Shown one piece after another: positions 9,484 to 17,096 of a DNA stretch of 64,000 nt (positions within the stretch are counted from its first letter, which is position 1; each line of letters begins with the position of its first letter). This DNA comes from Peptococcaceae bacterium BICA1-7. GTDB lineage: Bacteria > Bacillota > Desulfotomaculia > Desulfotomaculales > Desulfocucumaceae. The notes below the pieces were generated by a model. That model did no database searches. It worked only from the letters and a program-made list of their open reading frames with translations, and had not been told where the DNA came from. The DNA lies in assembly GCA_000802095.1 (NCBI GenBank), contig JUEB01000029.1, positions 211,620 through 275,619 on the forward strand, read 5' to 3'. Position numbers and translations under genes: made by a program.

Positions 9484-9700
9484 GTCAGGAGACAGGAGAC
9501 TGCTTACAGGTATTACTTATTGTCGGTAGACGGTAGACGGGAGTTAGCCGGAGCATTCCTTATTTGCCTTCATTTTGCTTTTTTATGGGTAATCAAATGG
9601 ACAGGTAGGTCAGGCTTTCAACGGCTTTAGAGTCCAGCTTATAAAACTCCCGTCTCCCGTCTCCTGACCTTAGGACCATTCTTGTGAGCAGTCTCCTGAC
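9484..9700. repeat. Nested palindromic intergenic element (MITE-like)
   Basis: The outer arms are GTCAGGAGAC(AGGAGAC)TGCT at 9484-9504 and AGCAGTCTCCTGAC at 9687-9700, which match perfectly once one 7-nt unit is skipped. The inner arms at 9529-9545 and 9645-9661 match at 16 of 17 positions. The centre is AT-rich and has no credible gene. It separates the AAA+ and VWA genes. The pattern fits a non-autonomous miniature element or a large RNA hairpin. Confidence 0.6.
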
Positions 9701-9723
9701 CCTTTAGAATGAGGTGTTAGCGC

Positions 9724-10923
9724 ATGTTCACCGGTTTTTTCTATACACTCAAGGAAGAAAAGGTCCCGGTAACTCCCACGGAGTGGATGACTCTTATGGA
9801 GGCCCTGGATGGTGGGCTGTCCGGGGGGAGCCTGTCGGGCTTTTATTATCTTGCCAGGGCGGTGCTGGTAAAAAGCGAGGCCCACTATGACCGTTTTGAC
9901 CTTGCCTTCAGGAGGTATTTTGATGGTATAGAAACCTCCGATAAGCTGGCCGATCAGGTGGCCAGGTGGCTGGAAAAGTCTCTGCCTCCACTGAAAATAG
10001 ATGCTGATCAGAGAAAGTTCAGCGAATGGAGTCTGGAGGATCTTAAAAAGGCGCTGGAGGAAAGGCTTAAGACCCAGGACGGGGAGCACCACGGAGGCTC
10101 CCAGTGGATCGGGACCGGGGGCACTTCCCCCTTCGGGCACTCGGGCTATCACCCGGCGGGCGTAAGGATTGGCGGGCAGTCCAACAACCGTTCGGCGGTA
10201 AAGGTGGCTGCCGAGAGGAAATACAGGGACTTCCGGAATGATGACACCCTGAATACCCGGCAGTTTGAGGGGGCCTTAAGAAAGCTCAGGGAGCTGGGCA
10301 GGAATGAAGAGGTACCCAGAGATCAGCTTAATATAGATAAGACTATCGACGCCACCTGCCGCAAGGCAGGCATGCTGGAGCTGGTATGGGACAGGCCGCG
10401 AAAAAACACAGTAAAGGTAGTCCTTATGATGGACTCGGGGGGCTCCATGAACCCCTATGCCAGGCTTTGCAGCCAGCTTTTCACCGCGGCCTCAAGGGTG
10501 AACCACTTTAAGGATATAAGATTTTACTATTTTCACAACTGCGTGTATGAAAAATTATTCAATGACCCCTTCTGCATGGTCAGGAACTCGGTAAAAACAG
10601 AAGATGTAATGAGGCAGCTGGACCCAAACTATCGCCTGATCATGGTGGGGGACGCCAGTATGGCTCCCAGTGAGCTGAGCATGGTGGGCGGGGCCCTGGA
10701 CTGGGGAGTGGAGAATGATGAGACCGGCGAAGTCTGGCTGAAAAGGCTGTCAGAGCGATTCTCCCACTGCGTGTGGCTGAACCCGGTGGCTGAAAACCTC
10801 TGGCCTCCCCCGGGGGAGAGGTTCTACGACACCGTAGGTATTATCCGCGGCATTTTCCCCATGTTTCCCCTGACGGTGGAGGGGCTGGAAAGGGCTATTG
10901 CCAGGCTGAAGGTTAATAAATAA
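9724..10923 (+). CDS. VWA-domain (CoxE/ViaA-like) protein
   Basis: Protein of 399 aa with a C-terminal von Willebrand A domain whose metal site (MIDAS) is visible as D-S-G-G-S near residues 238-242. The N-terminal half is helical and charged, and a Gly/His-rich linker lies around residues 120-150. The layout matches VWA proteins that pair with MoxR ATPases, such as CoxE and ViaA. The neighbouring AAA+ gene supports a two-part remodelling system, which is inference from gene context. The ATG at 9724 has GAGGTG about 9 nt upstream. No signal peptide or membrane segment is seen. Confidence 0.82.
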   Translation: MFTGFFYTLKEEKVPVTPTEWMTLMEALDGGLSGGSLSGFYYLARAVLVKSEAHYDRFDLAFRRYFDGIETSDKLADQVARWLEKSLPPLKIDADQRKFSEWSLEDLKKALEERLKTQDGEHHGGSQWIGTGGTSPFGHSGYHPAGVRIGGQSNNRSAVKVAAERKYRDFRNDDTLNTRQFEGALRKLRELGRNEEVPRDQLNIDKTIDATCRKAGMLELVWDRPRKNTVKVVLMMDSGGSMNPYARLCSQLFTAASRVNHFKDIRFYYFHNCVYEKLFNDPFCMVRNSVKTEDVMRQLDPNYRLIMVGDASMAPSELSMVGGALDWGVENDETGEVWLKRLSERFSHCVWLNPVAENLWPPPGERFYDTVGIIRGIFPMFPLTVEGLERAIARLKVNK

Positions 10924-10945
10924 CTTATAGGTATTCCACTCCGGT

Positions 10946-11064
10946 CGGGAGACAGGAGACAGAAGGAGAAAGCATTCCTTGATGGCCTGATTGATTGATA
11001 AAGCAGGTACAGAGGCTTGCTTTACTAATCCGGACACATAATCACACGAAACTACTGTCTCCCG
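10946..11064. repeat. Degenerate palindromic element related to the one at 9484
   Basis: The arms CGGGAGACAG (10946-10955) and CTGTCTCCCG (11055-11064) are perfect complements. The element shares GGAGACAGGAGAC and a following GCATTCCTT block with the 9484-9700 element, at similar spacing from the left arm. This makes it a second, shorter family member in the next intergenic gap. Confidence 0.5.
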
Positions 11065-11095
11065 GCAGAAAAGAAAATTAGGAGGAGGTAAAATT

Positions 11096-11533
11096 ATGGC
11101 AAAGGATCCATTGGAGGCGCGGAATGCTGCGGGAGAGTATTTTAAATCAGGCTATAACTGTTCGGAGGCTATTTTTTTGGCTTTCCGGGACTGGCTTAAT
11201 CTCGATGTTCCCAGAGAAATGGTGCGCATGACCACAGGACTGGGAGGGGGACTGGGCCACGCCGGCTGCATGTGCGGGGCTCTTACCGGGTCATCCCTGG
11301 TGCTGGGGCTGCTGAAGGGGAGAGACGATGTGGGGCAGGACCGCCATGCTGCCTATGACCTTACCAGAGGCTTTCATGACCGTTTTGAGCAAAGCTTTAA
11401 CTATACCTGCTGCCGGAATCTTAATCCTCACCCCTTTGACACCAAGGAACACCTGCGCAACTGTATTAAAATAACCGGAAATACAGCCAAACTGCTGGCC
11501 GAATACCTTAATGAAAGAGGACTGGCGGACTAG
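11096..11533 (+). CDS. C_GCAxxG_C_C family cysteine-rich protein
   Basis: Small protein (145 aa) of the C_GCAxxG_C_C family, found mainly in anaerobes and of unsettled function, probably redox or metal related. Its signature residues are visible: N-C-S-E-A near residue 18, the glycine-rich G-G-G-L-G-H-A-G-C-M-C-G-A-L-T-G block around 57-72, and paired cysteines in Y-T-C-C-R near 101-105 and L-R-N-C near 121. The start has AGGAGGT about 8 nt upstream of the ATG. A hairpin terminator follows 20 nt after the stop, so it is likely monocistronic. Confidence 0.85.
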   Translation: MAKDPLEARNAAGEYFKSGYNCSEAIFLAFRDWLNLDVPREMVRMTTGLGGGLGHAGCMCGALTGSSLVLGLLKGRDDVGQDRHAAYDLTRGFHDRFEQSFNYTCCRNLNPHPFDTKEHLRNCIKITGNTAKLLAEYLNERGLAD

Positions 11534-11552
11534 GAAAGGCTGACATGAACAG

Positions 11553-11584
11553 AAAGGTCACAGGATATTACCTGTGACCTTTTA
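11553..11584 (+). terminator. Hairpin terminator after the C_GCAxxG_C_C gene
   Basis: A perfect 12-bp stem (AAAGGTCACAGG with its complement, loop ATATTA) is followed by only a short T-rich stretch (TTTATGTTT). Confidence 0.75.
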
Positions 11585-11763
11585 TGTTTAAGGATACAGA
11601 ATCAGCTTGCCGCCCCGGCATTTGTTCAACACAGTTGAAAAGGTCTATCTAATTAGTCAAATCTGAATCTAATAAAGGCTATTTGCGGTATCTCCTCAGA
11701 AGAGGCGTTCTTGGTCTGCCTTATGCTGCATTCTTGGGATTTTATGAAAATTTGTTAATGTAA

Positions 11764-11792
11764 TTGACGGAAGTATCTTTTTAATGTATTAT
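11764..11792 (+). promoter_or_regulatory. Sigma-A-type promoter of the chemoreceptor gene
   Basis: TTGACG (11764-11769), a 17-nt spacer and TATTAT (11787-11792) match the consensus boxes at 5 of 6 positions each. The ATG at 11835 lies about 35 nt after the expected transcription start. Confidence 0.65.
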
Positions 11793-11834
11793 CAAACTAA
11801 ATTTAACAAATTTCGACATATGGAGGTGTGGTTT

Positions 11835-13235
11835 ATGGCGGAAGGCGACATTGTTTCGGTAAGCAGTATTGATCTGTCTAAAAACAATGATATTCAGTCC
11901 AATGCTATTACTATTAAGTCAATATGGCTGACCGGTTTATTGGGAGTCCTGGTTACCGTTTTGGTTACCCTTGGGGATTTGGCCACAAAGGATGAAATGA
12001 TCAAAGAAATCATTGCCATCATAGTGCTGCTGTCTGTGGCAACTGCCTTCTGGCGCTATAAAATAGAACTTGCGTATACCAAGTACATTCTATGCTTTTT
12101 GGTGATTATGCTGGTATTTTCTGCTCTTTACATAACTGGCGCCGCTATACAGGGCGCTACACTGTGGATTCTCCCCATTGTGCTTAGCGTGTTGTACTAT
12201 TCCCTGCCCCTAACCTTAAATGTCATTATACTCTCGGTTGTATTAAACATAGCCCTTTATTTTATTTCACCCATAGAAATGCTCGTAGAGGGAAAATTTA
12301 TCACCGTAATGGTTGTGAATAATGTTCTTCTTCTGGTTGGGTCTCTGGCCGCCCTTTCGGTGGTGAACAACAGCAAGAAAAATATTCATAAAATTTTTTC
12401 TTCCGAGGAAACCATCAGACAAAACATCAGTAAGGTAAACACAATACTGGAAAGCGCAAGGGAAACCGGGCTTACGGTAAATAACTCCATCGGCGATGTG
12501 CAGACTGCCATACAGCAAAATGAGAGCAGCATCCGGCAGATTGCCGACTTTTCTTCAGAACTGGCCCAGGACCTGGGCAGTGTTTCCGGAACCAGTGCGG
12601 AAATGAGCAAACAGGCGGGTATTCTCCTGGATAGGACCAGGGCCGGCCATGCCAACTCCCAGGGCGTTATACAGCAGATGGAGGAGGTAAATGAAGCCGC
12701 CATCCTTCTCAGCAGCATTGTCAAAGAACTGGATAAGTACTCGGAATCAATTGGCAACGCTGTTGTTCTTATTTCATCAATAGCCGATCAGACCAACCTG
12801 CTGGCGCTGAACGCTGCCATTGAGGCCGCCAGGGCCGGTGAATCCGGCCGCGGATTTGCCGTGGTGGCCGAAGAGGTTCGCAGCCTGGCGGAAAGTACCC
12901 GCCACTCCGCCTCGGATATCGTGGACCTGGTGGCCAAGGTGAGAAACCAGATTGGCATGACTGTCGATGCGGTGGAGAAGCAGACAGTTTCTGTCCGGTC
13001 CGGCAAGGAAATGGTGGGGCAGACTGCGGAGGATTTAAATGTAACCCTTGGCGCCTTGGATACAATGGTGGGGCAGATGAAGGGCGTTATAGAAATAATT
13101 GAGAAAATAAACGACGGGGGAACCCAGGTTGCGGCCGCCAACCAGCAGCAGCTTGCATCCATGCAAATACTCTCGGAGAATATGGAAGAACTCTCCGGGG
13201 TGTTCAACAGGCATTATCAGGCAATCAACTCCTGA
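11835..13235 (+). CDS. Methyl-accepting chemotaxis protein with membrane sensor region
   Basis: Chemoreceptor or MCP-type transducer (466 aa). The N-terminal third (about residues 30-190) is a string of five or six hydrophobic helices with very short loops, so there is no sizeable extracellular domain. The rest is a long coiled coil with the signalling hairpin tip visible as D-Q-T-N-L-L-A-L-N-A-A-I-E-A-A-R-A-G followed by G-F-A-V-V-A-E-E-V, which contacts CheA and CheW. No HAMP domain is evident between the two parts. The ATG at 11835 is chosen because GGAGGTG lies 6-7 nt before it; an in-frame ATG 51 nt upstream overlaps the predicted -10 box. It ends convergent to the LysE-type gene. Confidence 0.88.
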   Translation: MAEGDIVSVSSIDLSKNNDIQSNAITIKSIWLTGLLGVLVTVLVTLGDLATKDEMIKEIIAIIVLLSVATAFWRYKIELAYTKYILCFLVIMLVFSALYITGAAIQGATLWILPIVLSVLYYSLPLTLNVIILSVVLNIALYFISPIEMLVEGKFITVMVVNNVLLLVGSLAALSVVNNSKKNIHKIFSSEETIRQNISKVNTILESARETGLTVNNSIGDVQTAIQQNESSIRQIADFSSELAQDLGSVSGTSAEMSKQAGILLDRTRAGHANSQGVIQQMEEVNEAAILLSSIVKELDKYSESIGNAVVLISSIADQTNLLALNAAIEAARAGESGRGFAVVAEEVRSLAESTRHSASDIVDLVAKVRNQIGMTVDAVEKQTVSVRSGKEMVGQTAEDLNVTLGALDTMVGQMKGVIEIIEKINDGGTQVAAANQQQLASMQILSENMEELSGVFNRHYQAINS

Positions 13236-13272
13236 AATACAGGGCTGCTAAAAGTAGATAAAGAGATTTGCA

Positions 13273-13300
13273 GGAGGGCTGGCTGAAAAGTCAGCCCTCC
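13273..13300. terminator. Hairpin between convergent genes
   Basis: GGAGGGCTG (13273-13281) pairs with CAGCCCTCC (13292-13300), extendable by three inner pairs around a GAAA-type loop. No long T-run is present on either side, so it may act as a weak bidirectional terminator for the chemoreceptor and LysE-type genes. Confidence 0.45.
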
Positions 13301-13344
13301 TTATGTGGAGAGTATCCTTTCCTTACAGGCTGCGCCGCCTGCCC

Positions 13345-13992
13345 TTAGAAGGACTGAGCCTGGCCGGTTGCCCTGGCTTTTAGCAGGCTAAGCCCAAGGC
13401 CTATGAAAAGCAGGCCGCTCAGTCTGTGCATGGCCCGGGATAGGGAAGGGCTTTCGCGCAGCTTTTCAGTGGCCAGTGAAGAGAAGACAGCTATGCATAA
13501 GCACCATACTGTTCCCGTGCATATAAAGGTCAGCCCCAGCAAAAAAAATGGCAGTGGTCCGTTACTATTGACCGGGTTTACAAACTGGGGTAAAAAGGCC
13601 AGGAAGAACAGGGCCACCTTGGGGTTTAGTATATTTGTCAGAATCCCCTGGAAGTATACCTTGGATAATCGGTCTTCTTTACCTTTATTAACCGAAAGAT
13701 GGTCTGAAGCCGACAGCAGTGATTTTATACCCAGGTATATAAGGTAAGCCGCGCCTATGTATTTTATGGTGTTAAAGGCCATTACAGACTGGGCCAGCAC
13801 AGCAGACAGGCCCAATGAGGCCAGCAGGGTGTGAACCAATGCTCCGGTGCTTATGCCCAGGACCGATAGCACACCGGCCTTTCGCCCCTGGGAAACGCTT
13901 CTGCCCAGTATATACATGGTGTCAGCGCCGGGGGTAAGATTGAGCATAATGCCTGAGACAACAAATAATCCATAATTTTCAATCCCGATCAA
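13345..13992 (-). CDS. LysE/RhtB-family amino acid exporter
   Basis: Membrane protein (215 aa) with about six hydrophobic helices, of the LysE/RhtB family that exports amino acids or related small molecules. The N-terminal family signature is visible as L-N-L-T-P-G-A-D-T-M-Y-I-L-G near residues 17-30, followed by G-x-S-T-G-A-L-V-H. The start is a TTG at 13992 with GAGGAGGG about 7 nt upstream on the minus strand. A palindromic element separates it from the glutamate dehydrogenase gene on the same strand. The substrate cannot be read from sequence. Confidence 0.85.
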   Translation of the reverse strand: MIGIENYGLFVVSGIMLNLTPGADTMYILGRSVSQGRKAGVLSVLGISTGALVHTLLASLGLSAVLAQSVMAFNTIKYIGAAYLIYLGIKSLLSASDHLSVNKGKEDRLSKVYFQGILTNILNPKVALFFLAFLPQFVNPVNSNGPLPFFLLGLTFICTGTVWCLCIAVFSSLATEKLRESPSLSRAMHRLSGLLFIGLGLSLLKARATGQAQSF

Positions 13993-14018
13993 ACAAGTTC
14001 CCTCCTCTTATAAAGCCT

Positions 14019-14147
14019 TCAGCAGTCAGCAATCAGCTGACAGAGTGGCTAAGTGGTCAAAAAATAATATGGCAGTCAGCTATTAGCCACCGGATTGGTT
14101 TACAATATGCACCGGTTTTAAAAGTTTTGCTGATAGCTGACTGCTGA
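14019..14147. repeat. Palindromic intergenic element
   Basis: The left arm TCAGCAGTCAGCAATCAGC (14019-14037) and the right arm GCTGATAGCTGACTGCTGA (14129-14147) are complementary at 18 of 19 positions, around an AT-rich centre of about 91 nt. It lies between the LysE-type and glutamate dehydrogenase genes. The arms differ from those at 9484, so it is a separate element type of similar design. Confidence 0.6.
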
Positions 14148-14164
14148 CCGCCCGTAGGGCGGTC

Positions 14165-15436
14165 TTAAGGGTAAAGCCCCCTCAGGCTCATGGCCTTGGC
14201 CACCCTGCTCAGTGCCAGCAGGTAGGCTGCAGTGCGCATGCTTACCCCATATTCCTCCTTTAAGACAAAAACATCCTGGAAGCTGTCGGATATTCTTCTG
14301 CGCAGCTGGCTGATTACCTCGTCCCTGGTCCAGTAGAAATTCTGCAGCCCCTGCACCCACTCAAAATATGAAACAACAACTCCCCCGGCATTGGCCAGTA
14401 TGTCGGGTATGACTGTTATGCCTCTTTTGTACAGAATTTCGTCGGCCTCAAAGGAGGTGGGGCCGTTGGCTCCCTCTGACACCAGGCGGGCCCTGACCTG
14501 GCCGGCGTTTTCCATGGTGATTACGCTTCCCAGGGCGGCCGGGACCAGTATGTCACAGTCCAGAGTAATCAATTCCTCATTGGTAATGGGCTTAGCTCCG
14601 GGGAAGCCCATCACTGACCCTGTGCTCTCCTTGAAACGGCTTACCGCTCCCAGGTCCAGTCCCGGCGCGCTGTATATCCCCCCTCTGGAATCACTTACAG
14701 CCACTATTATACAGCCCAGATTTTTAAGACCATCGGCGGCTACGGCGCCTACATTGCCGTAGCCCTGCACAGCCACCCTGGATCCGGTAAGATGCATGCC
14801 CAGGCGGGAGGCGGCCTCTTCGGTGGCGAACACCACCCCCATGCCGGTGGCCTCGTTCCTTCCCTGGGAGCCTCCTATCTCAATAGGTTTACCCGTAACT
14901 ACGGCCGGCACCGAAAAGCCGTGCTCCATGCTGAAGGTGTCCATTATCCAGGCCATCACCTGTGGGTTGGTATATACATCGGGGGCGGGAATGTCTTTCC
15001 CCGGACCTATTATGATGCTTATCTCAGTGGTGAATCGCCTGGTCAGGCGCTCTAATTCCCCCATGGAGAGCAGCTTGGGGTTGCAGATTACTCCACCCTT
15101 GGCGCCCCCATAAGGTATATTGACAACTGCGCATTTCCAGGTCATCAGCATGGCCAGGGCGGTGACCTCCTCCATGTCCACCTCGGGGTGGTACCTAATC
15201 CCTCCCTTGGCGGGCCCCCGGGTGAGGTTGTGCTGTACCCTGAAGCCCTTGAATACTTCAACTGTCCCGTCATCCATGCGAATGGGAATGGATACCGTTA
15301 AAACCCTCTTGGGCTCCATAAGGATCTTTTTAATCCCGGGATCAAGCTTAAGCAGCTCAGCGGCGCTGTTTACCTGCAGCATGGCGGCTTCCAGCAGATT
15401 GCTTCTCTTGCATAAGGCTCCTTCAGGCTCTATCAT
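14165..15436 (-). CDS. gdhA: Glutamate dehydrogenase
   Basis: Cytosolic NAD(P)-dependent glutamate dehydrogenase (423 aa, usual length for the hexameric RocG/GudB type), interconverting glutamate with 2-oxoglutarate and ammonia. Visible motifs are G-P-A-K-G-G-I-R-Y-H-P and P-Y-G-G-A-K-G-G-V with the catalytic Lys, the D-I-P-A-P-D region, and the Rossmann motif V-A-V-Q-G-Y-G-N-V-G. The ATG at 15436 has GGGAG about 9 nt upstream on the minus strand. It is divergent from ilvC across 233 nt in which I see no clear promoter. Confidence 0.95.
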   Translation of the reverse strand: MIEPEGALCKRSNLLEAAMLQVNSAAELLKLDPGIKKILMEPKRVLTVSIPIRMDDGTVEVFKGFRVQHNLTRGPAKGGIRYHPEVDMEEVTALAMLMTWKCAVVNIPYGGAKGGVICNPKLLSMGELERLTRRFTTEISIIIGPGKDIPAPDVYTNPQVMAWIMDTFSMEHGFSVPAVVTGKPIEIGGSQGRNEATGMGVVFATEEAASRLGMHLTGSRVAVQGYGNVGAVAADGLKNLGCIIVAVSDSRGGIYSAPGLDLGAVSRFKESTGSVMGFPGAKPITNEELITLDCDILVPAALGSVITMENAGQVRARLVSEGANGPTSFEADEILYKRGITVIPDILANAGGVVVSYFEWVQGLQNFYWTRDEVISQLRRRISDSFQDVFVLKEEYGVSMRTAAYLLALSRVAKAMSLRGLYP

Positions 15437-15669
15437 TACCAGCAGCTCCCTTCCTGGTGCCCTTTTCTAAAGGGACAGGGTAGTTATAAAACAATTTTGC
15501 CCCTCTGGACCGGCAGTATACGAAAGGTGCTGGAGGAAATAATGTAGAAAACGGAAGTTGTTACAGGTTATTTCTTCTCCGGCTGTAAATTTCCTTTTTT
15601 GTGGGAGGAAACGCAAAAACAGGAGAGAATATATGCTACATTAGTAAAAAAATGAGGAGGAAAAATAAA

Positions 15670-16662
15670 GTGCCCAAAATGTACTATGACAGCGATGCTG
15701 ATCTCAGTATCCTGAAAGGCAAAAAAATTGCCGTTATGGGATATGGCAGCCAGGGACATGCCCAGGCCCAGAACCTGAAAGAAAGCGGTCTGGATGTGGT
15801 GGTCGGCCTGCGCAAGGGGAGTAAAAACTGGTCTTTGGCTGAGTCTCATGGCCTTCAGGTGATGACTGTTGCGGAGGCAGCTGCGGCCGCCGACGTCATT
15901 CAGATACTTCTGCCGGATGAAAAGCAGGGAACAGTATACCGTGAGGATATCGAATCTCATCTGAAGCCGGGCAACGCCCTTGTTTTTTCACACGGCTTCA
16001 ATATTGTTTATCACCAGATAATACCTCCTGCTGATGTGGATGTTTTCATGGTGGCCCCAAAAAGTCCTGGTCATCTGGTCCGCCGCATGTATGCTGAAGG
16101 AAAGGGTGTTCCGGCTCTGATTGCCATACACCAGGATGCCACCGGCAGCGCTTATAAAATGGCCCTGGCCTATGCCAAGGGCATCGGGTCCACCAGGGCG
16201 GGAGTTATTGAGACTACCTTTAAAGAGGAAACCGAAACCGATCTTTTCGGAGAGCAGGTGGTCCTGTGCGGCGGTCTGACGGCTCTTATCAAGGCTGGCT
16301 TCGAAACCCTGGTGGAAGCCGGCTACCAGCCGGAAATAGCCTATTTTGAGTGTCTCCATGAAGTGAAGCTGATTGTGGACCTCATTTACGAGGGCGGGAT
16401 TGCCAATATGCGCTATTCCGTCAGCGACACCGCTGAATTCGGGGATGTCACCAGAGGCCCCAGGATAGTCACCGATAGCACAAAGGCTGAAATGAAGAGA
16501 ATACTGGGTGAGGTGCAGAACGGAACCTTCGCCAAGGAATGGATGCTGGAGAACCAGGTGAACAGGCCGCATTTCACTGCCCTGGTAAACAAGGACAAAG
16601 AGCATCTCATTGAAAAGGTGGGCGCTGATCTCAGGGCAATGATGCCGTGGCTCAAGAAATAA
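15670..16662 (+). CDS. ilvC: Ketol-acid reductoisomerase
   Basis: NADPH-dependent enzyme of branched-chain amino acid synthesis that turns acetolactate or acetohydroxybutyrate into the dihydroxy acid. The GTG at 15670 gives 330 aa, the standard class I length, and has GAGGAGG 9 nt before it; the in-frame ATG at 15651 lies in that ribosome site. Visible are M-x-Y-D-x-D-A-D, the Rossmann motif G-Y-G-S-Q-G-H-A, and the Mg-binding D-L-F-G-E-Q and E-C-L-H-E motifs. No ilvB, ilvN or leu genes flank it, so it looks like a single-gene unit, ended by two stacked terminators. Confidence 0.96.
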   Translation: MPKMYYDSDADLSILKGKKIAVMGYGSQGHAQAQNLKESGLDVVVGLRKGSKNWSLAESHGLQVMTVAEAAAAADVIQILLPDEKQGTVYREDIESHLKPGNALVFSHGFNIVYHQIIPPADVDVFMVAPKSPGHLVRRMYAEGKGVPALIAIHQDATGSAYKMALAYAKGIGSTRAGVIETTFKEETETDLFGEQVVLCGGLTALIKAGFETLVEAGYQPEIAYFECLHEVKLIVDLIYEGGIANMRYSVSDTAEFGDVTRGPRIVTDSTKAEMKRILGEVQNGTFAKEWMLENQVNRPHFTALVNKDKEHLIEKVGADLRAMMPWLKK

Positions 16663-16684
16663 AAAATATATGATTATAAATTTG

Positions 16685-16716
16685 AAATCCCGGAGTATAG
16701 CTTCGGGATTTTTTTC
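16685..16716 (+). terminator. Rho-independent terminator of ilvC
   Basis: AAATCCCG (16685-16692) pairs perfectly with CGGGATTT (16704-16711) and runs into a seven-T tract, 22 nt after the ilvC stop. Confidence 0.85.
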
Positions 16717-16767
16717 TTATTCTTCGCCATAAAAATTATGCAGTAATTTATAACCATATTGGTTGTC

Positions 16768-16798
16768 AAAAAGAACTGAAATATCAGTTCTTTTTTTT
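16768..16798. terminator. Second, bidirectional-looking terminator
   Basis: AAAAAGAACTGA pairs with TCAGTTCTTTTT (12 bp, loop AATA), with a T-run on the plus strand and an A-run on the other side, so it can stop transcription from both directions. Confidence 0.85.
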
Positions 16799-16954
16799 GT
16801 ACATATTTAAAAAATTCAAATGTTTAACTATAGAGCGTTTAATAATATGTCGGTTTAAAGTTATAATTGACGAATTATCCTTTATTACAAAGAAAAATAG
16901 GTGTGAAAATTTACATTAATGGGCTTAGAAATGGTTTTGGATGTCATATTAAGC

Positions 16955-16970
16955 TTTTCAGTACTGGAAA
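16955..16970. promoter_or_regulatory. Candidate operator dyad upstream of the PKS promoter
   Basis: TTTTCAGTACTGGAAA is a 16-bp near-perfect palindrome (7 of 8 half-site positions) centred about 40 nt before the predicted -35 box. A regulator binding there is speculation; no regulator gene is visible in the window. Confidence 0.3.
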
Positions 16971-17002
16971 TTCCATATTTAGACATGCGACACGAAAGTA
17001 CC

Positions 17003-17031
17003 TTGACTAAAATTAGATGGGTGTATATGAT
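17003..17031 (+). promoter_or_regulatory. Sigma-A-type promoter of the PKS operon
   Basis: TTGACT (17003-17008), an exact 17-nt spacer and TATGAT (17026-17031) match the consensus at 5 of 6 positions in each box. The expected start near 17038 leaves an AT-rich leader of about 58 nt before the ATG at 17097. Confidence 0.65.
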
Positions 17032-17096
17032 CCTTTATATCAAATAATATATATAAATTAATATATTATATTAAAAATGCAAAATTGGGGTTATGT

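Larger units (their letters stand above)
11534..11834 (+). other. Intergenic region before the chemoreceptor
   Basis: This 301-nt gap holds a hairpin terminator (11553-11582) for the upstream gene and a sigma-A-type promoter (11764-11792) for the downstream one. Nothing else is recognisable between them. Confidence 0.6.
16663..17096 (+). other. AT-rich intergenic boundary before the PKS cluster
   Basis: This 434-nt gap is strikingly AT-rich. It holds two terminators (16685-16716 and 16768-16798), a short dyad (16955-16970), and a sigma-A-type promoter (17003-17031) for the PKS operon. No credible small gene is seen. Confidence 0.7.

Noticed and set aside
9464..9723. CRISPR array suggested by repeated GTCTCC/GGAGAC units
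   Set aside because: The units are inverted and irregular, with no direct repeats or equal spacers.
15601..15669. N-terminal extension of ilvC
   Set aside because: It covers the ribosome binding site, and the GTG at 15670 gives the standard 330-residue enzyme.
17085..17096. TTG start 12 nt upstream for the AT-AT-ER gene
   Set aside because: The ATG at 17097 has better spacing to the TGGGG stretch and gives the usual start just before the first AT motif.
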